A stretch of DNA of 19,617 nucleotides. Source: an uncultured Catenibacterium sp. Its GTDB lineage: Bacteria; Bacillota_I; Bacilli_A; Erysipelotrichales; Coprobacillaceae. Within the stretch, counting starts at the first letter, position 1. Every line of letters begins with the position of its first letter. The translations under genes were made by a program, and so were the position numbers. The notes under the pieces were generated by a model. The model was not told the DNA's origin, searched no databases, and saw only the letters and a program-made list of their open reading frames with translations. The stretch is from positions 1 through 19,617 of the forward strand of contig NZ_UQGV01000038.1 of assembly GCF_900540665.1 (NCBI RefSeq), given 5' to 3'. This document shows, piece by piece, positions 6,590 to 15,128 of this stretch.

Positions 6590-7294
6590 TCACTCCATCT
6601 TTTCTATCTTATAACCTACTCCCCAGACAGCCTTTAAATATTCAGGATGTTTAGGATTGGCTTCAATCTTTTCTCTAAGTCTTCTTACATGAACCATGAT
6701 TGTTTCTGTGTTTATAGCTGTTTCTTCCCAGATAGATTCATAGATTTCTTCTGCAGAATAGACCTTACCTGGATAACTCATTAATAGTTCAAGAATCTGG
6801 AATTCTTTTTTAGTCAGTCTTACTGAACGACCATTTACAAATACTTCTTTAGTGGCCTGATCTAATACTAAGCCCCCTACGATAAGTTGATTGTTTGGCT
6901 TCTGTATATTTCCCTTTAAATTTAAGATCTGTTCATAGCGTCTTAAATTAGAATTGACTCTCGCAATAAGTTCCATAGGTTCAAACGGTTTAGTGATATA
7001 ATCATCTGCTCCTAAATTAAGTCCTGTAATCTTATCGATATCTTCTGTCTTTGCGGTTAAGAAGATCACAGGGATATCTGATACTTCACGAAGCTTCATC
7101 GTCATAGTGAGTCCATCCATGACAGGCATCATAATATCTACAACAGCTAAATGAATATCATTGTTTTGAAGTGCAATAAGCCCTTCTTTACCATTTTCCG
7201 CTTCTATAACTTCATAATTCTGACTCTTTAAAAAGATTTTTACTGTTTCTCTAATCCCTAACTCGTCTTCTACAAGTAATATAGTATGTTTCAT
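6590..7294 (-). CDS. OmpR/PhoB-type response regulator
   Basis: This DNA-binding regulator is presumably phosphorylated by the kinase encoded immediately downstream. The 234-aa product has a receiver domain with acidic pocket LLVEDE, phosphoacceptor Asp53 in VVDIMMP, Thr80 and Lys102 (TKPF). A winged-helix output domain at about residues 130-234 ends in TIMVHVRRLREKIE and AVWGVGYKIE. A GGGGAG site precedes the ATG. The stop codon falls six bases before the chosen kinase start, so both are on one message. The tiny membrane ORF at 7319-7402 lies just upstream, with only 24 bases between. Targets cannot be read from the sequence. Confidence 0.93.
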   Translation of the reverse strand: MKHTILLVEDELGIRETVKIFLKSQNYEVIEAENGKEGLIALQNNDIHLAVVDIMMPVMDGLTMTMKLREVSDIPVIFLTAKTEDIDKITGLNLGADDYITKPFEPMELIARVNSNLRRYEQILNLKGNIQKPNNQLIVGGLVLDQATKEVFVNGRSVRLTKKEFQILELLMSYPGKVYSAEEIYESIWEETAINTETIMVHVRRLREKIEANPKHPEYLKAVWGVGYKIEKME

Positions 7295-7318
7295 TTACTT
7301 AACTCCCCTTCTTCATAA

Positions 7319-7402
7319 TCAGCGAGTCAATGTACTTAAATAAGCGATTATACTGATTAAAATAACAGGAAATAATAATGTGAACATAAATGTTTCAAAC
7401 AT
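7319..7402 (-). CDS. Predicted 27-aa single-pass membrane peptide
   Basis: This is a short ORF of 27 codons plus TGA. The product opens MFETFMFTLLFPVILISIIAY and ends LSTLTR: one hydrophobic helix (about residues 6-21) with a positive C-terminus. The evidence for translation is the AAAGGAGG ribosome binding site (AGGAGG at 7410-7415) seven bases from the ATG, as good as any in the window. The start follows the ffh terminator, and the stop lies 24 bases before the regulator start, so it would be the first gene of the regulator/kinase operon. A -10-like TATACT at 7425-7430 has no convincing -35. I do not recognise the peptide. It could be a small accessory partner of the multi-pass kinase, a leader peptide or a membrane-active peptide. 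Confidence 0.6.
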   Translation of the reverse strand: MFETFMFTLLFPVILISIIAYLSTLTR

Positions 7403-7480
7403 ATGAATCCCTCCTTTGCTTATAAGTATAATGACTAAAAATAAAAAGATTCGTGATGAAATTCTTAAATAATTCTAAAG

Positions 7481-7500
7481 AAAAAACCTCCGAGGAGGCT
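7481..7500 (-). terminator. Intrinsic terminator after ffh
   Basis: Just after the ffh stop codon, the minus-strand RNA forms a short GC-rich hairpin (CCTC, loop CTCG, GAGG, extended by flanking pairs) followed by six U residues (7481-7486). It marks the end of the long nrnA-to-ffh unit. Confidence 0.8.
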
Positions 7501-8892
7501 TTATTTCTTCTTTTTCTTATGTCTTGTCTTTTTACGATAAGGATTGAACTGCTGCTGAGTCTTCATTGGTCTTTGTGTTGGCATACCAGTTGTAGGATCA
7601 ATGTTACCTAACTGCTTCATGACCTTACGTGACTGTTCAAACTGTTTTAATAGCTTATTAACTTCAGTCACAGGCTGACCACAACCCTTGGCAATTCTTT
7701 CTTTACGTGATGAATTAATCATATCAGGATTTGCACGTTCTGCTTTAGTCATAGAATAGATAATTGATTCAGTCATCTTCATCTTAGCAGCGGCATCATC
7801 ATCATTTAAATTAGGAATCTTAGGCATTCCTGGGATCATCTTTAATAAACCAGATAAAGGCCCCATCTTCTGAAGTTTCTTCATCTGATCAAGCATATCA
7901 TCTAAACCAAAAGTACCGGCTTTCATCTTATTGAAAGCTTTCATACTTTCTTTTTCATCATAGACATCCTGTACCTTTTCTACAAGGGAAACAACATCCC
8001 CCATACCAAGGATACGATCTGCCATACGGTCAGGATAGAAATAATCGATTTCATCTAATTTTTCACCTGTACCGATATATTTAATAGGAACATGAGTGAC
8101 ATGTCTAATAGAGAGGGCGCCCCCACCACGTGCGTCACCATCTAACTTAGTGAGAACTGCACCAGTGATTCCTAGTCTTTCATTGAATGTTGAAGCAACA
8201 TTAACGATTTCCTGACCAGCTAATGAATCAACAACTAAAAGAATTTCATCAGGATGGGCAATTTCTTTAACATTAGCAAGTTCCTGCATCAACTTTTCAT
8301 CAATCTGTAAACGACCAGCGGTATCGATGATCACAACATCGTTATGATCAGCATGCGCCTGGGCTAACGCTTCAGTTACGATTGTTTCTACAGGTGTATC
8401 AGTTCCTTTAGAGAATACTGGGATATTAAGCTGTGCACCTAAAGTCTTTAACTGATCAATGGCAGCAGGACGATAAATATCGCCAGCAACTAATAAAGGC
8501 TTCTTACCTTGTTTTTCAGTTATTAATTTGGCAATCTTACCAGCAGTTGTTGTTTTACCTGAGCCTTGTAAACCAACCATCATGATAATTGTAGGATCTT
8601 TAGAGTAGTCTACAGTCACCATTTCTGTACCAAGTAATGATACTAATTCATCATGAACAATCTTAACAAGAACCTGTCCTGGTTTTAATGAACCAATAAC
8701 GTTCTGACCAATTGCTTTTTCTTTTGTATTTGCGATAAACTCTTTAACTACCTGGTAGTTAACATCGGCTTCAAGTAAAGCCAAACGGATTTCACGAAGC
8801 ATCTCCTCCATGTTTGCTTCAGTAAGAGTCGCTTGTCCTGTTACCTTTTTTAATGTCTCTTGGAGTCTATCTGATAAAGATTCAAAAGCCAT
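7501..8892 (-). CDS. ffh: Signal recognition particle protein Ffh
   Basis: Ffh is the GTPase subunit of SRP. It binds signal sequences and the SRP RNA and docks ribosomes at FtsY. The 463-aa product has the N-domain (about 1-90), then the G domain with P-loop GLQGSGKT at residues 107-114, DTAGR at 190-194 and TKLDGDARGGGAL from 248. The methionine-rich M domain follows at about 325-440, including PGMPKIPNL and the RNA-binding SRKERIAKGCG stretch. It ends in a basic tail, KKTRHKKKKK. GGGAGG precedes the ATG. The ylxM stop lies 10 bases upstream, giving the usual ftsY-ylxM-ffh arrangement. Confidence 0.98.
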   Translation of the reverse strand: MAFESLSDRLQETLKKVTGQATLTEANMEEMLREIRLALLEADVNYQVVKEFIANTKEKAIGQNVIGSLKPGQVLVKIVHDELVSLLGTEMVTVDYSKDPTIIMMVGLQGSGKTTTAGKIAKLITEKQGKKPLLVAGDIYRPAAIDQLKTLGAQLNIPVFSKGTDTPVETIVTEALAQAHADHNDVVIIDTAGRLQIDEKLMQELANVKEIAHPDEILLVVDSLAGQEIVNVASTFNERLGITGAVLTKLDGDARGGGALSIRHVTHVPIKYIGTGEKLDEIDYFYPDRMADRILGMGDVVSLVEKVQDVYDEKESMKAFNKMKAGTFGLDDMLDQMKKLQKMGPLSGLLKMIPGMPKIPNLNDDDAAAKMKMTESIIYSMTKAERANPDMINSSRKERIAKGCGQPVTEVNKLLKQFEQSRKVMKQLGNIDPTTGMPTQRPMKTQQQFNPYRKKTRHKKKKK

Positions 8893-8902
8893 AATTACCT
8901 CC

Positions 8903-9232
8903 CTAGATATTCTTCAGCATTTCAAGATATTCATCAATATCTTCATGCTTCTTATTCTTTTCTTCTTCAATCTTATTAATTAAATCAAGTCTCTTGCGAT
9001 GATTTTCAAGAATATGAAGTTTTGCTTCATACTTTTCCAAACTCATCACAGAACGCTTGATATTATCAAAAACAGCATTCTTAGAGACTCCTAAGTCTTC
9101 GGCTATTTCTGATAAAGACAGATCTTCCTCATAGTAGAGAGAAAGATACTGCTTCTGTTTATCTGTCAACAATTCTCTATAACAATCCATCAAGAGGATG
9201 ACTTGTTCTTTCTTTTTTAATTCTTCATCCAT
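8903..9232 (-). CDS. ylxM: YlxM-family helix-turn-helix protein (SRP cluster)
   Basis: This is a small DNA-binding-like protein of the UPF0122/YlxM family, regularly encoded with ffh and ftsY. In streptococci it has been reported to act with the SRP. The product is 109 aa from the ATG at 9232, which lies seven bases after a GGAG; the adjacent ATG at 9235 is only four bases from it. A sigma-70 region-4-like helix-turn-helix occupies about residues 33-60 (LSLSEIAEDLGVSKNAVFDNIKR). The remaining C-terminal half is a charged helix rich in Lys and Glu. It lies between ftsY (4 bases upstream) and ffh (10 bases downstream), so all three are co-transcribed. Confidence 0.93.
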   Translation of the reverse strand: MDEELKKKEQVILLMDCYRELLTDKQKQYLSLYYEEDLSLSEIAEDLGVSKNAVFDNIKRSVMSLEKYEAKLHILENHRKRLDLINKIEEEKNKKHEDIDEYLEMLKNI

Positions 9233-9236
9233 CATC

Positions 9237-10217
9237 TTACTCCATTAGATCATTACATAAACCATAAATATACTGTTCAAGATCAAATTCCTGTAAATCA
9301 TCAATCTTTTCACCAAGTCCAATAAATTTGACAGGAATATTAAGCATATCCTTAATAGAAAGAATAATACCACCCTTGGCAGTACCATCCATCTTAGTCA
9401 AAACAATACCTGTAATATCTGTAATCTTAGAGAATTCTACAGCCTGTGAAATACCATTCTGACCTGTTGTTGCATCTACAACAAGTAATGTTTCCTGAGG
9501 TCCTTCTGGCACAACTCTCTTGATGATACGATTCATCTTTTCAAGTTCCTTCATAAGGTTCACCTTGTTCTGTAAACGTCCTGCTGTATCACAGATGAGT
9601 ACATCATAACCGCCTTCTTTTGCCTGTTCAAGCGCATCAAAGATTACTGAAGAAGGATCTCCCCCTTCTTTACCCTTGACACAAGGAATATTTAAACGGT
9701 TTGCCCACTCAGCAAGCTGTTCAATGGCTCCAGCTCGAAATGTATCACCTGCAGCCACCATAACCTTCTTGCCTTCTTCATGCATGATCTTATTGGCAAG
9801 CTTAGCGATAGTAGTTGTTTTACCTGCTCCATTGACACCAACCATCAAGATGACTGTTAAATCATTCTCTGCATAGTTGATCTTAGTTGTCATATATGAA
9901 TCATTGGCATATATGACAAACATCTTATCAACGATAATATCATTAATTGCATGAGGATCCTTGATATTTTCAAGACGTACTTCTTTCTTGATTTCATCCA
10001 CAATCTTCATAACCATGTTGACACCAACATCACTCATAATCAGGATATTTTCTAACTCATCAAAATACTCATCGTTAATTTCACGATATCTTGCTGCCAA
10101 AGCATTGATCTTAGATGAGAAAGAAGCAGATGATTTATCAAGACCAGCAACATACTTCTCATTCTGCTTTGTAGATTTTCCTACAAATGTTTCTTTAATC
10201 TTCTGAAAAAATCCCAT
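9237..10217 (-). CDS. ftsY: SRP receptor FtsY
   Basis: FtsY is the membrane-associated SRP receptor GTPase that pairs with Ffh and hands nascent chains to the Sec translocon. The 326-aa product opens MGFFQKIKETF, the amphipathic membrane-targeting helix, and lacks the long acidic A domain of proteobacterial FtsY. The NG domain carries the P-loop GVNGAGKT at residues 127-134, GDTFRAGAIEQL at 157-168, DTAGR at 210-214 and TKMDGTAKGG at 274-283. AGGAGG lies just upstream of the ATG. The smc stop is 11 bases before it, and ylxM begins a few bases after it. Confidence 0.98.
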   Translation of the reverse strand: MGFFQKIKETFVGKSTKQNEKYVAGLDKSSASFSSKINALAARYREINDEYFDELENILIMSDVGVNMVMKIVDEIKKEVRLENIKDPHAINDIIVDKMFVIYANDSYMTTKINYAENDLTVILMVGVNGAGKTTTIAKLANKIMHEEGKKVMVAAGDTFRAGAIEQLAEWANRLNIPCVKGKEGGDPSSVIFDALEQAKEGGYDVLICDTAGRLQNKVNLMKELEKMNRIIKRVVPEGPQETLLVVDATTGQNGISQAVEFSKITDITGIVLTKMDGTAKGGIILSIKDMLNIPVKFIGLGEKIDDLQEFDLEQYIYGLCNDLME

Positions 10218-10228
10218 AATGCATCCTC

Positions 10229-13165
10229 CTAACTGCTTGCATATTCAGTTGCATCCTTAAGCTTAACACTGACAAGCTTAGTGACACCTTTTTCCTGCAT
10301 TGTAGCCCCATATAACAGGTCACATTCAGCCATAGTTCCTTCACGATGAGTCACGACAATAAATTGTGTCTGATCTGAGAAACTACGTAAATATTTCGCA
10401 AAACGCTCTACATTCGCAATATCAAGTGCAGCTTCTACTTCATCGAGAATACATAAAGGAGATGGTTTTACACTAATCATTGCAAATAAGCAGCTTAATG
10501 CGATTAATGCATTTTCTCCTCCTGAGAAAGAATGCAATTTTGCAGCCTTTCCAGGTGGCTGTGCTTCAATATCAATACCTGTTTCTAGAATGTTATCTGG
10601 ATCAGTATATTTAAGTGAAGCATGTCCTCCGCCAAATAAATAACGGAATACATCATTGAATGCCTTATTGATGGCTTCAAATGAAGTGCTGAACTTCTCA
10701 ACCATAATAGCATCCATATCCTTAATAGCTTTTAATAAGCTATCCTGTGCTTCTAATAATTGTGACCGCTGTGTACTTAATGTCTCATAACGTGTACTAA
10801 CATCATTGTATTGTTCAATAGATTCCACATTGACATGACCAAGAGATGCAATACGTTGTCTTAAATCACGTACCTTATCCTTTGCCTTATCTATATCAAT
10901 GGACATATCAGCTTTTTCCTGTGCATGTTCAAATGTCATGGCATAAGCATCATTAAGTCTTAATAAGTAGTTCTGAATCTCTGTTTCTAAACGACTCTTA
11001 GCAACCTTCTTATCTGTACTCTGGCTTTCTACATCCTTTAAAGCAGCACGGTGTTCACGCAAGCGACGAGAAACTTCTTCATTTTCATTTACATACCCCA
11101 TACGGATTGTACGTTTTGCCTGAATTGTTTCTTTTAATTCATCACGACATCTCTTCGCATCATTCAAACGATCAAGTAACTCATTATTTTGAGTTCCCTT
11201 GATTACTTCATCAAGCTCTACGCTCTGATGTGTAAGGTTTTCATAATCAGCCTTAGCCACTTCATACTCACTCTTCTTGTTTGTGACAACAAGTTCAAGT
11301 TTCGCGAGAGACATTTGTTTCTGCATATAAAGCTGTCCGATTTCTCTTCCCTCATTTTCTAATGTATGCAGATCAGACTTCATCTTGTTGAGATCTTTTT
11401 CCTGCTGATCTAATATATGAGAAACACGTTCTAATTCTCTTTTAGACATCATTGCATTGTTTGTATGCTTTGATGCCCCACCTGTTAAGGAACCACCAAC
11501 ATTGATGATGTCTCCTTCAAGTGTAACTACACGATAACGATGATAAATTGATTTCGCAATCTCTGTTGCATGATCAAGATGATCCGCCACAATTGTATTA
11601 CCTAGCTGGTTTAATACAACATTACTGATAGACTTATCATAAGTCACAAAATCACTCATTACTCCAAGACATCCTAAAGACTGTTCTGCAAGCATTTTTG
11701 CTTCTTCTCTCAATAATCTTGGTTTCATTGTATCAATAGGTAGGAATGTCGCACGTCCTGCCTTATTCTTTCTCAAGAAATAAATAGCTTCTTTTGCCTG
11801 ATCATTTGTACGAGTGACAATGAACTGTGTCGCACCACCAAGGGCAGTCGCAAGTGCTGTTTCATAGGTTTCTTCTGTTTCAATCAGATCTCCTAAAGCA
11901 CCACATATACCAGATAAAGAATTCTTTGCACCTAAAATAGTACGTACACCATAGCTATAGCCACTCTTATTCTCAATAATATCAGTTAATCTTGTCTTTT
12001 CAGTACGAGAATTATGAATTTCAATATTCTTCTTTTCAATAAGAGATCGAAGATTAGATTGCTGCTTCTTATTTAAAGAATCCTTTTGAGAAAGGTCATT
12101 CTTTTCCTTTTTGGCATCATTATAACGCTTCACTCTATCGTTATATTCAATGATCGCATCTTGAAGTATAGACTTCATACTTGCTTTCTTTGCTTCTATA
12201 TCTTCCTGGCTTGTTGTTTCTAATATATGCTTACGATTGGCATCAATTTCTACCTTCTGTGTTTCAAGGCTGCTTACTTCATTCATCGCCTCTAATAGTT
12301 TTTCCTGAAGCTCATTGACTTCCTGATCGAGTGCATACATCTTCTTTTCAAGTTCTTCACTCTGCTTTTCATCAAGAATAACAGCACCATCATTGGTAAT
12401 ACGTTCATTTTCTAGGTCTTCTAACTCTTTATTTAAAGTCTTTAATTCTTCAGAAAGAGTACTGATTTCCTTTACAAGTACTGAAACTTCTACTTCCTGA
12501 AGTTCTTCCTTGAACTCTAAATAAGTTTCAGCCTTTTCTTTTTGTCTTTTTAATGGTCCTATCTGTCGTTCTAATTCATTACAGATATCCTGAACACGGT
12601 CTAAATTGTCTGTGGTACGTTCAAGTTTTCTGACTGTTTCAATCTTACGCTTCTTATATTTCGCAACACCTGCTGCTTCTTCAAACATCGCACGTCGATC
12701 TTCAGGTTTGCTTTTTACAAACTCATTGATATTATTCTGAGAAATAATAGATAAAGAATCTCTTCCTAGACCTGTATCCATAATCAAATCAGTAATATCC
12801 TTTAAACGGCACTGTTCTCTATTTAATAAGAACTCAGAATCACCTGTACGATAAAGACGACGTGTAATTTCCACTTCAGTAGAATCAAAATCAAGGAAAT
12901 GATCTTCATTATTAAAGACAAGTGTCACTTCTGCTTCACCCTGTGCTTTACGATCTTCACTTCCTGAGAAAATGACATCTGTCATTGTTTCTCCACGCAT
13001 CGCCTTAGCAGACTTTTCTCCTAGTACCCAGCGGATAGCATCGGTAATATTTGATTTACCGCATCCATTAGGTCCTACTATTCCAGTAATACCTGGCATG
13101 AATTCAACTACACTTTTATCCGCAAAGGATTTAAAACCATGAAGTTCAATTCGTTTTAAATACAT
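10229..13165 (-). CDS. smc: Chromosome condensation ATPase SMC (short-armed)
   Basis: SMC forms the ring-shaped condensin that, with ScpA and ScpB, organises and segregates the chromosome. The product is 978 aa, against about 1,190 for typical Bacillus SMC. The N-terminal head has the Walker A motif GPNGCGKSN at residues 31-39. A coiled coil runs to about 400, the hinge covers about 404-566 (SGYSYGVRTILGA to GGSLTGGAS), and a return coiled coil reaches about 815. The C-terminal head has the signature FSGGENALIAL (Phe where Leu is usual) and Walker B CILDEVEAALD with Glu909. All functional parts are present, so the shortening lies in the arms, as in Mollicute SMCs. GAGAGG precedes the ATG. The usual rnc gene upstream is replaced by xpt. 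Confidence 0.96.
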   Translation of the reverse strand: MYLKRIELHGFKSFADKSVVEFMPGITGIVGPNGCGKSNITDAIRWVLGEKSAKAMRGETMTDVIFSGSEDRKAQGEAEVTLVFNNEDHFLDFDSTEVEITRRLYRTGDSEFLLNREQCRLKDITDLIMDTGLGRDSLSIISQNNINEFVKSKPEDRRAMFEEAAGVAKYKKRKIETVRKLERTTDNLDRVQDICNELERQIGPLKRQKEKAETYLEFKEELQEVEVSVLVKEISTLSEELKTLNKELEDLENERITNDGAVILDEKQSEELEKKMYALDQEVNELQEKLLEAMNEVSSLETQKVEIDANRKHILETTSQEDIEAKKASMKSILQDAIIEYNDRVKRYNDAKKEKNDLSQKDSLNKKQQSNLRSLIEKKNIEIHNSRTEKTRLTDIIENKSGYSYGVRTILGAKNSLSGICGALGDLIETEETYETALATALGGATQFIVTRTNDQAKEAIYFLRKNKAGRATFLPIDTMKPRLLREEAKMLAEQSLGCLGVMSDFVTYDKSISNVVLNQLGNTIVADHLDHATEIAKSIYHRYRVVTLEGDIINVGGSLTGGASKHTNNAMMSKRELERVSHILDQQEKDLNKMKSDLHTLENEGREIGQLYMQKQMSLAKLELVVTNKKSEYEVAKADYENLTHQSVELDEVIKGTQNNELLDRLNDAKRCRDELKETIQAKRTIRMGYVNENEEVSRRLREHRAALKDVESQSTDKKVAKSRLETEIQNYLLRLNDAYAMTFEHAQEKADMSIDIDKAKDKVRDLRQRIASLGHVNVESIEQYNDVSTRYETLSTQRSQLLEAQDSLLKAIKDMDAIMVEKFSTSFEAINKAFNDVFRYLFGGGHASLKYTDPDNILETGIDIEAQPPGKAAKLHSFSGGENALIALSCLFAMISVKPSPLCILDEVEAALDIANVERFAKYLRSFSDQTQFIVVTHREGTMAECDLLYGATMQEKGVTKLVSVKLKDATEYASS

Positions 13166-13176
13166 GTTATTCCTCT

Positions 13177-13749
13177 CTAATCTAAAATAACTTTGCCGTC
13201 TTCAAAGCCCTTGACGATTGCAAGAGACTGTACTTCATATCCAGCTTCTTCAATTCTATGTCTTCCCTGCTGGAAGCCTTTTTCAACGACAATGCCAATA
13301 CCTTCTACTGTTGCACCTGCCTGATGGCATAAATCAATCATACCCATAACAGCTTCACCATTGGCTAAGAAATCATCTACAATTAACACATGATCTTCTG
13401 GACTTAAATATTTCTTAGAAATCTGTCCAATATAATCCTTATTCTTAGTATAAGAATGAATTTCTGTAGTATAGAAATCATTGTCAGTAATTGCAGAAGA
13501 ACCCTTCTTAGTAAATACTACATGACAATTATTGAATTTCTGTGCAACGACAACAGCTAAACCAATACCACTTGCTTCAATAGTGACAATCTTGTTAATT
13601 GGTTTATTTTTATATCTTTCATAAAATGCATCTGCAATCTTATTAAATAATTCTACATCAATCTGATGATTTAAAAAACTATCTACTCTTAATACATTTT
13701 CATTAATAACATATCCGTCTTCTAAAATCTTCTTCTTTAACTCTTCCAT
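13177..13749 (-). CDS. xpt: Xanthine phosphoribosyltransferase
   Basis: Xpt converts xanthine and phosphoribosyl pyrophosphate to XMP in purine salvage. The product is 190 aa from the ATG at 13749, which is nine bases after an AGGA; a GTG at 13755 would add two residues but sits only a few bases from that site. Diagnostic stretches are LRVDSFLNHQID near the N-terminus, VTIEASGIGLAVVVA in the middle, the PRPP loop LIVDDFLANGEA and GIGIVVEKGFQQGR. No purine riboswitch is possible here, because the gene follows the kinase stop codon with no gap and starts 12 bases before smc. Its control must come from the upstream operon promoter, unlike the purine-regulated xpt-pbuX of Bacillus. Confidence 0.94.
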   Translation of the reverse strand: MEELKKKILEDGYVINENVLRVDSFLNHQIDVELFNKIADAFYERYKNKPINKIVTIEASGIGLAVVVAQKFNNCHVVFTKKGSSAITDNDFYTTEIHSYTKNKDYIGQISKKYLSPEDHVLIVDDFLANGEAVMGMIDLCHQAGATVEGIGIVVEKGFQQGRHRIEEAGYEVQSLAIVKGFEDGKVILD

Positions 13750-13754
13750 CTTCA

Positions 13755-15128
13755 CTAATCCTTTTTCTTTTTTGTGAGTCCTGTAAACATCTCATATGGG
13801 ATATAAACAGTAAATACAGAACCAACATCTTCTTGTGATTCTACATCTATTTTATAGTGATGTAAATCAATAATCCTTTTTACTATCGATAAACCAAGTC
13901 CATTTCCTTCAATTGTACGTGATTTATCCTGTCTATAGAATCTTTCAAAGATATGAGAAATAGCATCCTTGCTCATTCCCACCCCTGTATCTTCAAATCT
14001 TACCTGTAGTTCAGTCGGTGTTCTTCTCACTTCCACCGTTACTACACCATGCTCATTTGTATACTTGATTGCATTACTCAACAAATTAATCCAGACCTGT
14101 TCCATACGGCTTTCATCCGCTTCAATGATGAATTCCTTTTTAGGATGAATGAATTCTATTTCAATATCCTTACTTAGTGCCGCATTATCTTCCATCTCAA
14201 TGACACGATTCAACTGTTCAATAAGAGGGAACTCTGTCTTATCTAGTGCTGTATCTTCTCCATCTAATAAAGTAAGCTGCAGCATATTCTTAGATAAATG
14301 AGATAAACGATTTGAATTGAACAATATAATATCTGCATATTTTTTTCTTTGTTCATCTGTCAGATTCTCATTTTTTAATATTGTCGCAAATCCACTAATA
14401 GCTGTCAAAGGTGTCTGAAACTCATGGGATACATCCGATATAAATTGTTGTCGGAGTGTTTCCTGTTTTGCAAGCCTTACTGCCATTTGATTGAAGGATG
14501 CATACAATGATGATATTTCATCCTTTCCTTCATAATTGACACGCACCTTATAATTCCCTTTAGAAAGCTCATCAGTGACTTTTGTGAGACGAGAAATTGG
14601 TTTCACAATAATATCTGCAACAATCAGGAAGACAATACTTCCTGTCATCATAAAGATGATTGCGGCACTTGTATATGACTTCATAAAAATATCTTTAGTA
14701 GAAGAAAAATCCTTCTGAACAGTCACTACATAAACATGATTATCAATCTTAAATGATTTCGCATATTGCGAGATAATCCCTTCACTACGTAATGACTTCT
14801 CTTTTGAAGTCGCAAGTGTCTTCAATTCATCCCCTGAGAGTATAAGTTTCTTATTAACATGTCCATAGCTTTTTGTCTGTCCATCACATGTGACAGTGAA
14901 AGACATTTCTGATGTTTCTGAATAATCAGATAGAATCCTGTCCTGATTTTTGATATCAATCAATTTAATCATATCTGCAATATGTTCAGAAGAGTGTTCT
15001 AATTCTTCTAAAGCCATTTGATCAGAATCACGATTATATGATCTAATTGTAAAGAAACAGCAGATTGAAAAACTTAATAAAGATGTTAATAAAAAGCCAA
15101 TTACAAGTTTACTATAAATAGACTTCAT
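13755..15128 (-). CDS. HAMP-domain sensor histidine kinase (HssS/PhoR-like)
   Basis: This is a classical two-pass sensor kinase of 457 aa paired with the regulator immediately upstream. Transmembrane segments lie at about residues 8-28 and 152-174, enclosing a sensor domain of roughly 120 residues outside the membrane. A HAMP linker follows at about 172-224. The H-box ISDVSHEFQTPLTAIS places the phosphoacceptor at His235. The ATPase part has the N-box INLLSNAIKYT (347-357), G1 DTGVG (380-384), an F-box IFERFYRQD and G2 GNGLGLS (408-414). Start and upstream stop overlap as TAATG, with a GAGG motif inside the regulator's end. Layout and partner resemble heme sensor HssS, but the ligand cannot be read from sequence and no hrtAB-like exporter is in the window. 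Confidence 0.93.
   Translation of the reverse strand: MKSIYSKLVIGFLLTSLLSFSICCFFTIRSYNRDSDQMALEELEHSSEHIADMIKLIDIKNQDRILSDYSETSEMSFTVTCDGQTKSYGHVNKKLILSGDELKTLATSKEKSLRSEGIISQYAKSFKIDNHVYVVTVQKDFSSTKDIFMKSYTSAAIIFMMTGSIVFLIVADIIVKPISRLTKVTDELSKGNYKVRVNYEGKDEISSLYASFNQMAVRLAKQETLRQQFISDVSHEFQTPLTAISGFATILKNENLTDEQRKKYADIILFNSNRLSHLSKNMLQLTLLDGEDTALDKTEFPLIEQLNRVIEMEDNAALSKDIEIEFIHPKKEFIIEADESRMEQVWINLLSNAIKYTNEHGVVTVEVRRTPTELQVRFEDTGVGMSKDAISHIFERFYRQDKSRTIEGNGLGLSIVKRIIDLHHYKIDVESQEDVGSVFTVYIPYEMFTGLTKKKKD

Noticed and set aside
7425..7453. Promoter for the small ORF/regulator operon
   Set aside because: TATACT is a reasonable -10, but no -35 within 15-19 bases resembles TTGACA, so it is only mentioned with the small ORF.
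13749..13770. Purine riboswitch ahead of xpt
   Set aside because: The upstream kinase gene ends directly before xpt, so there is no untranslated leader to hold one.
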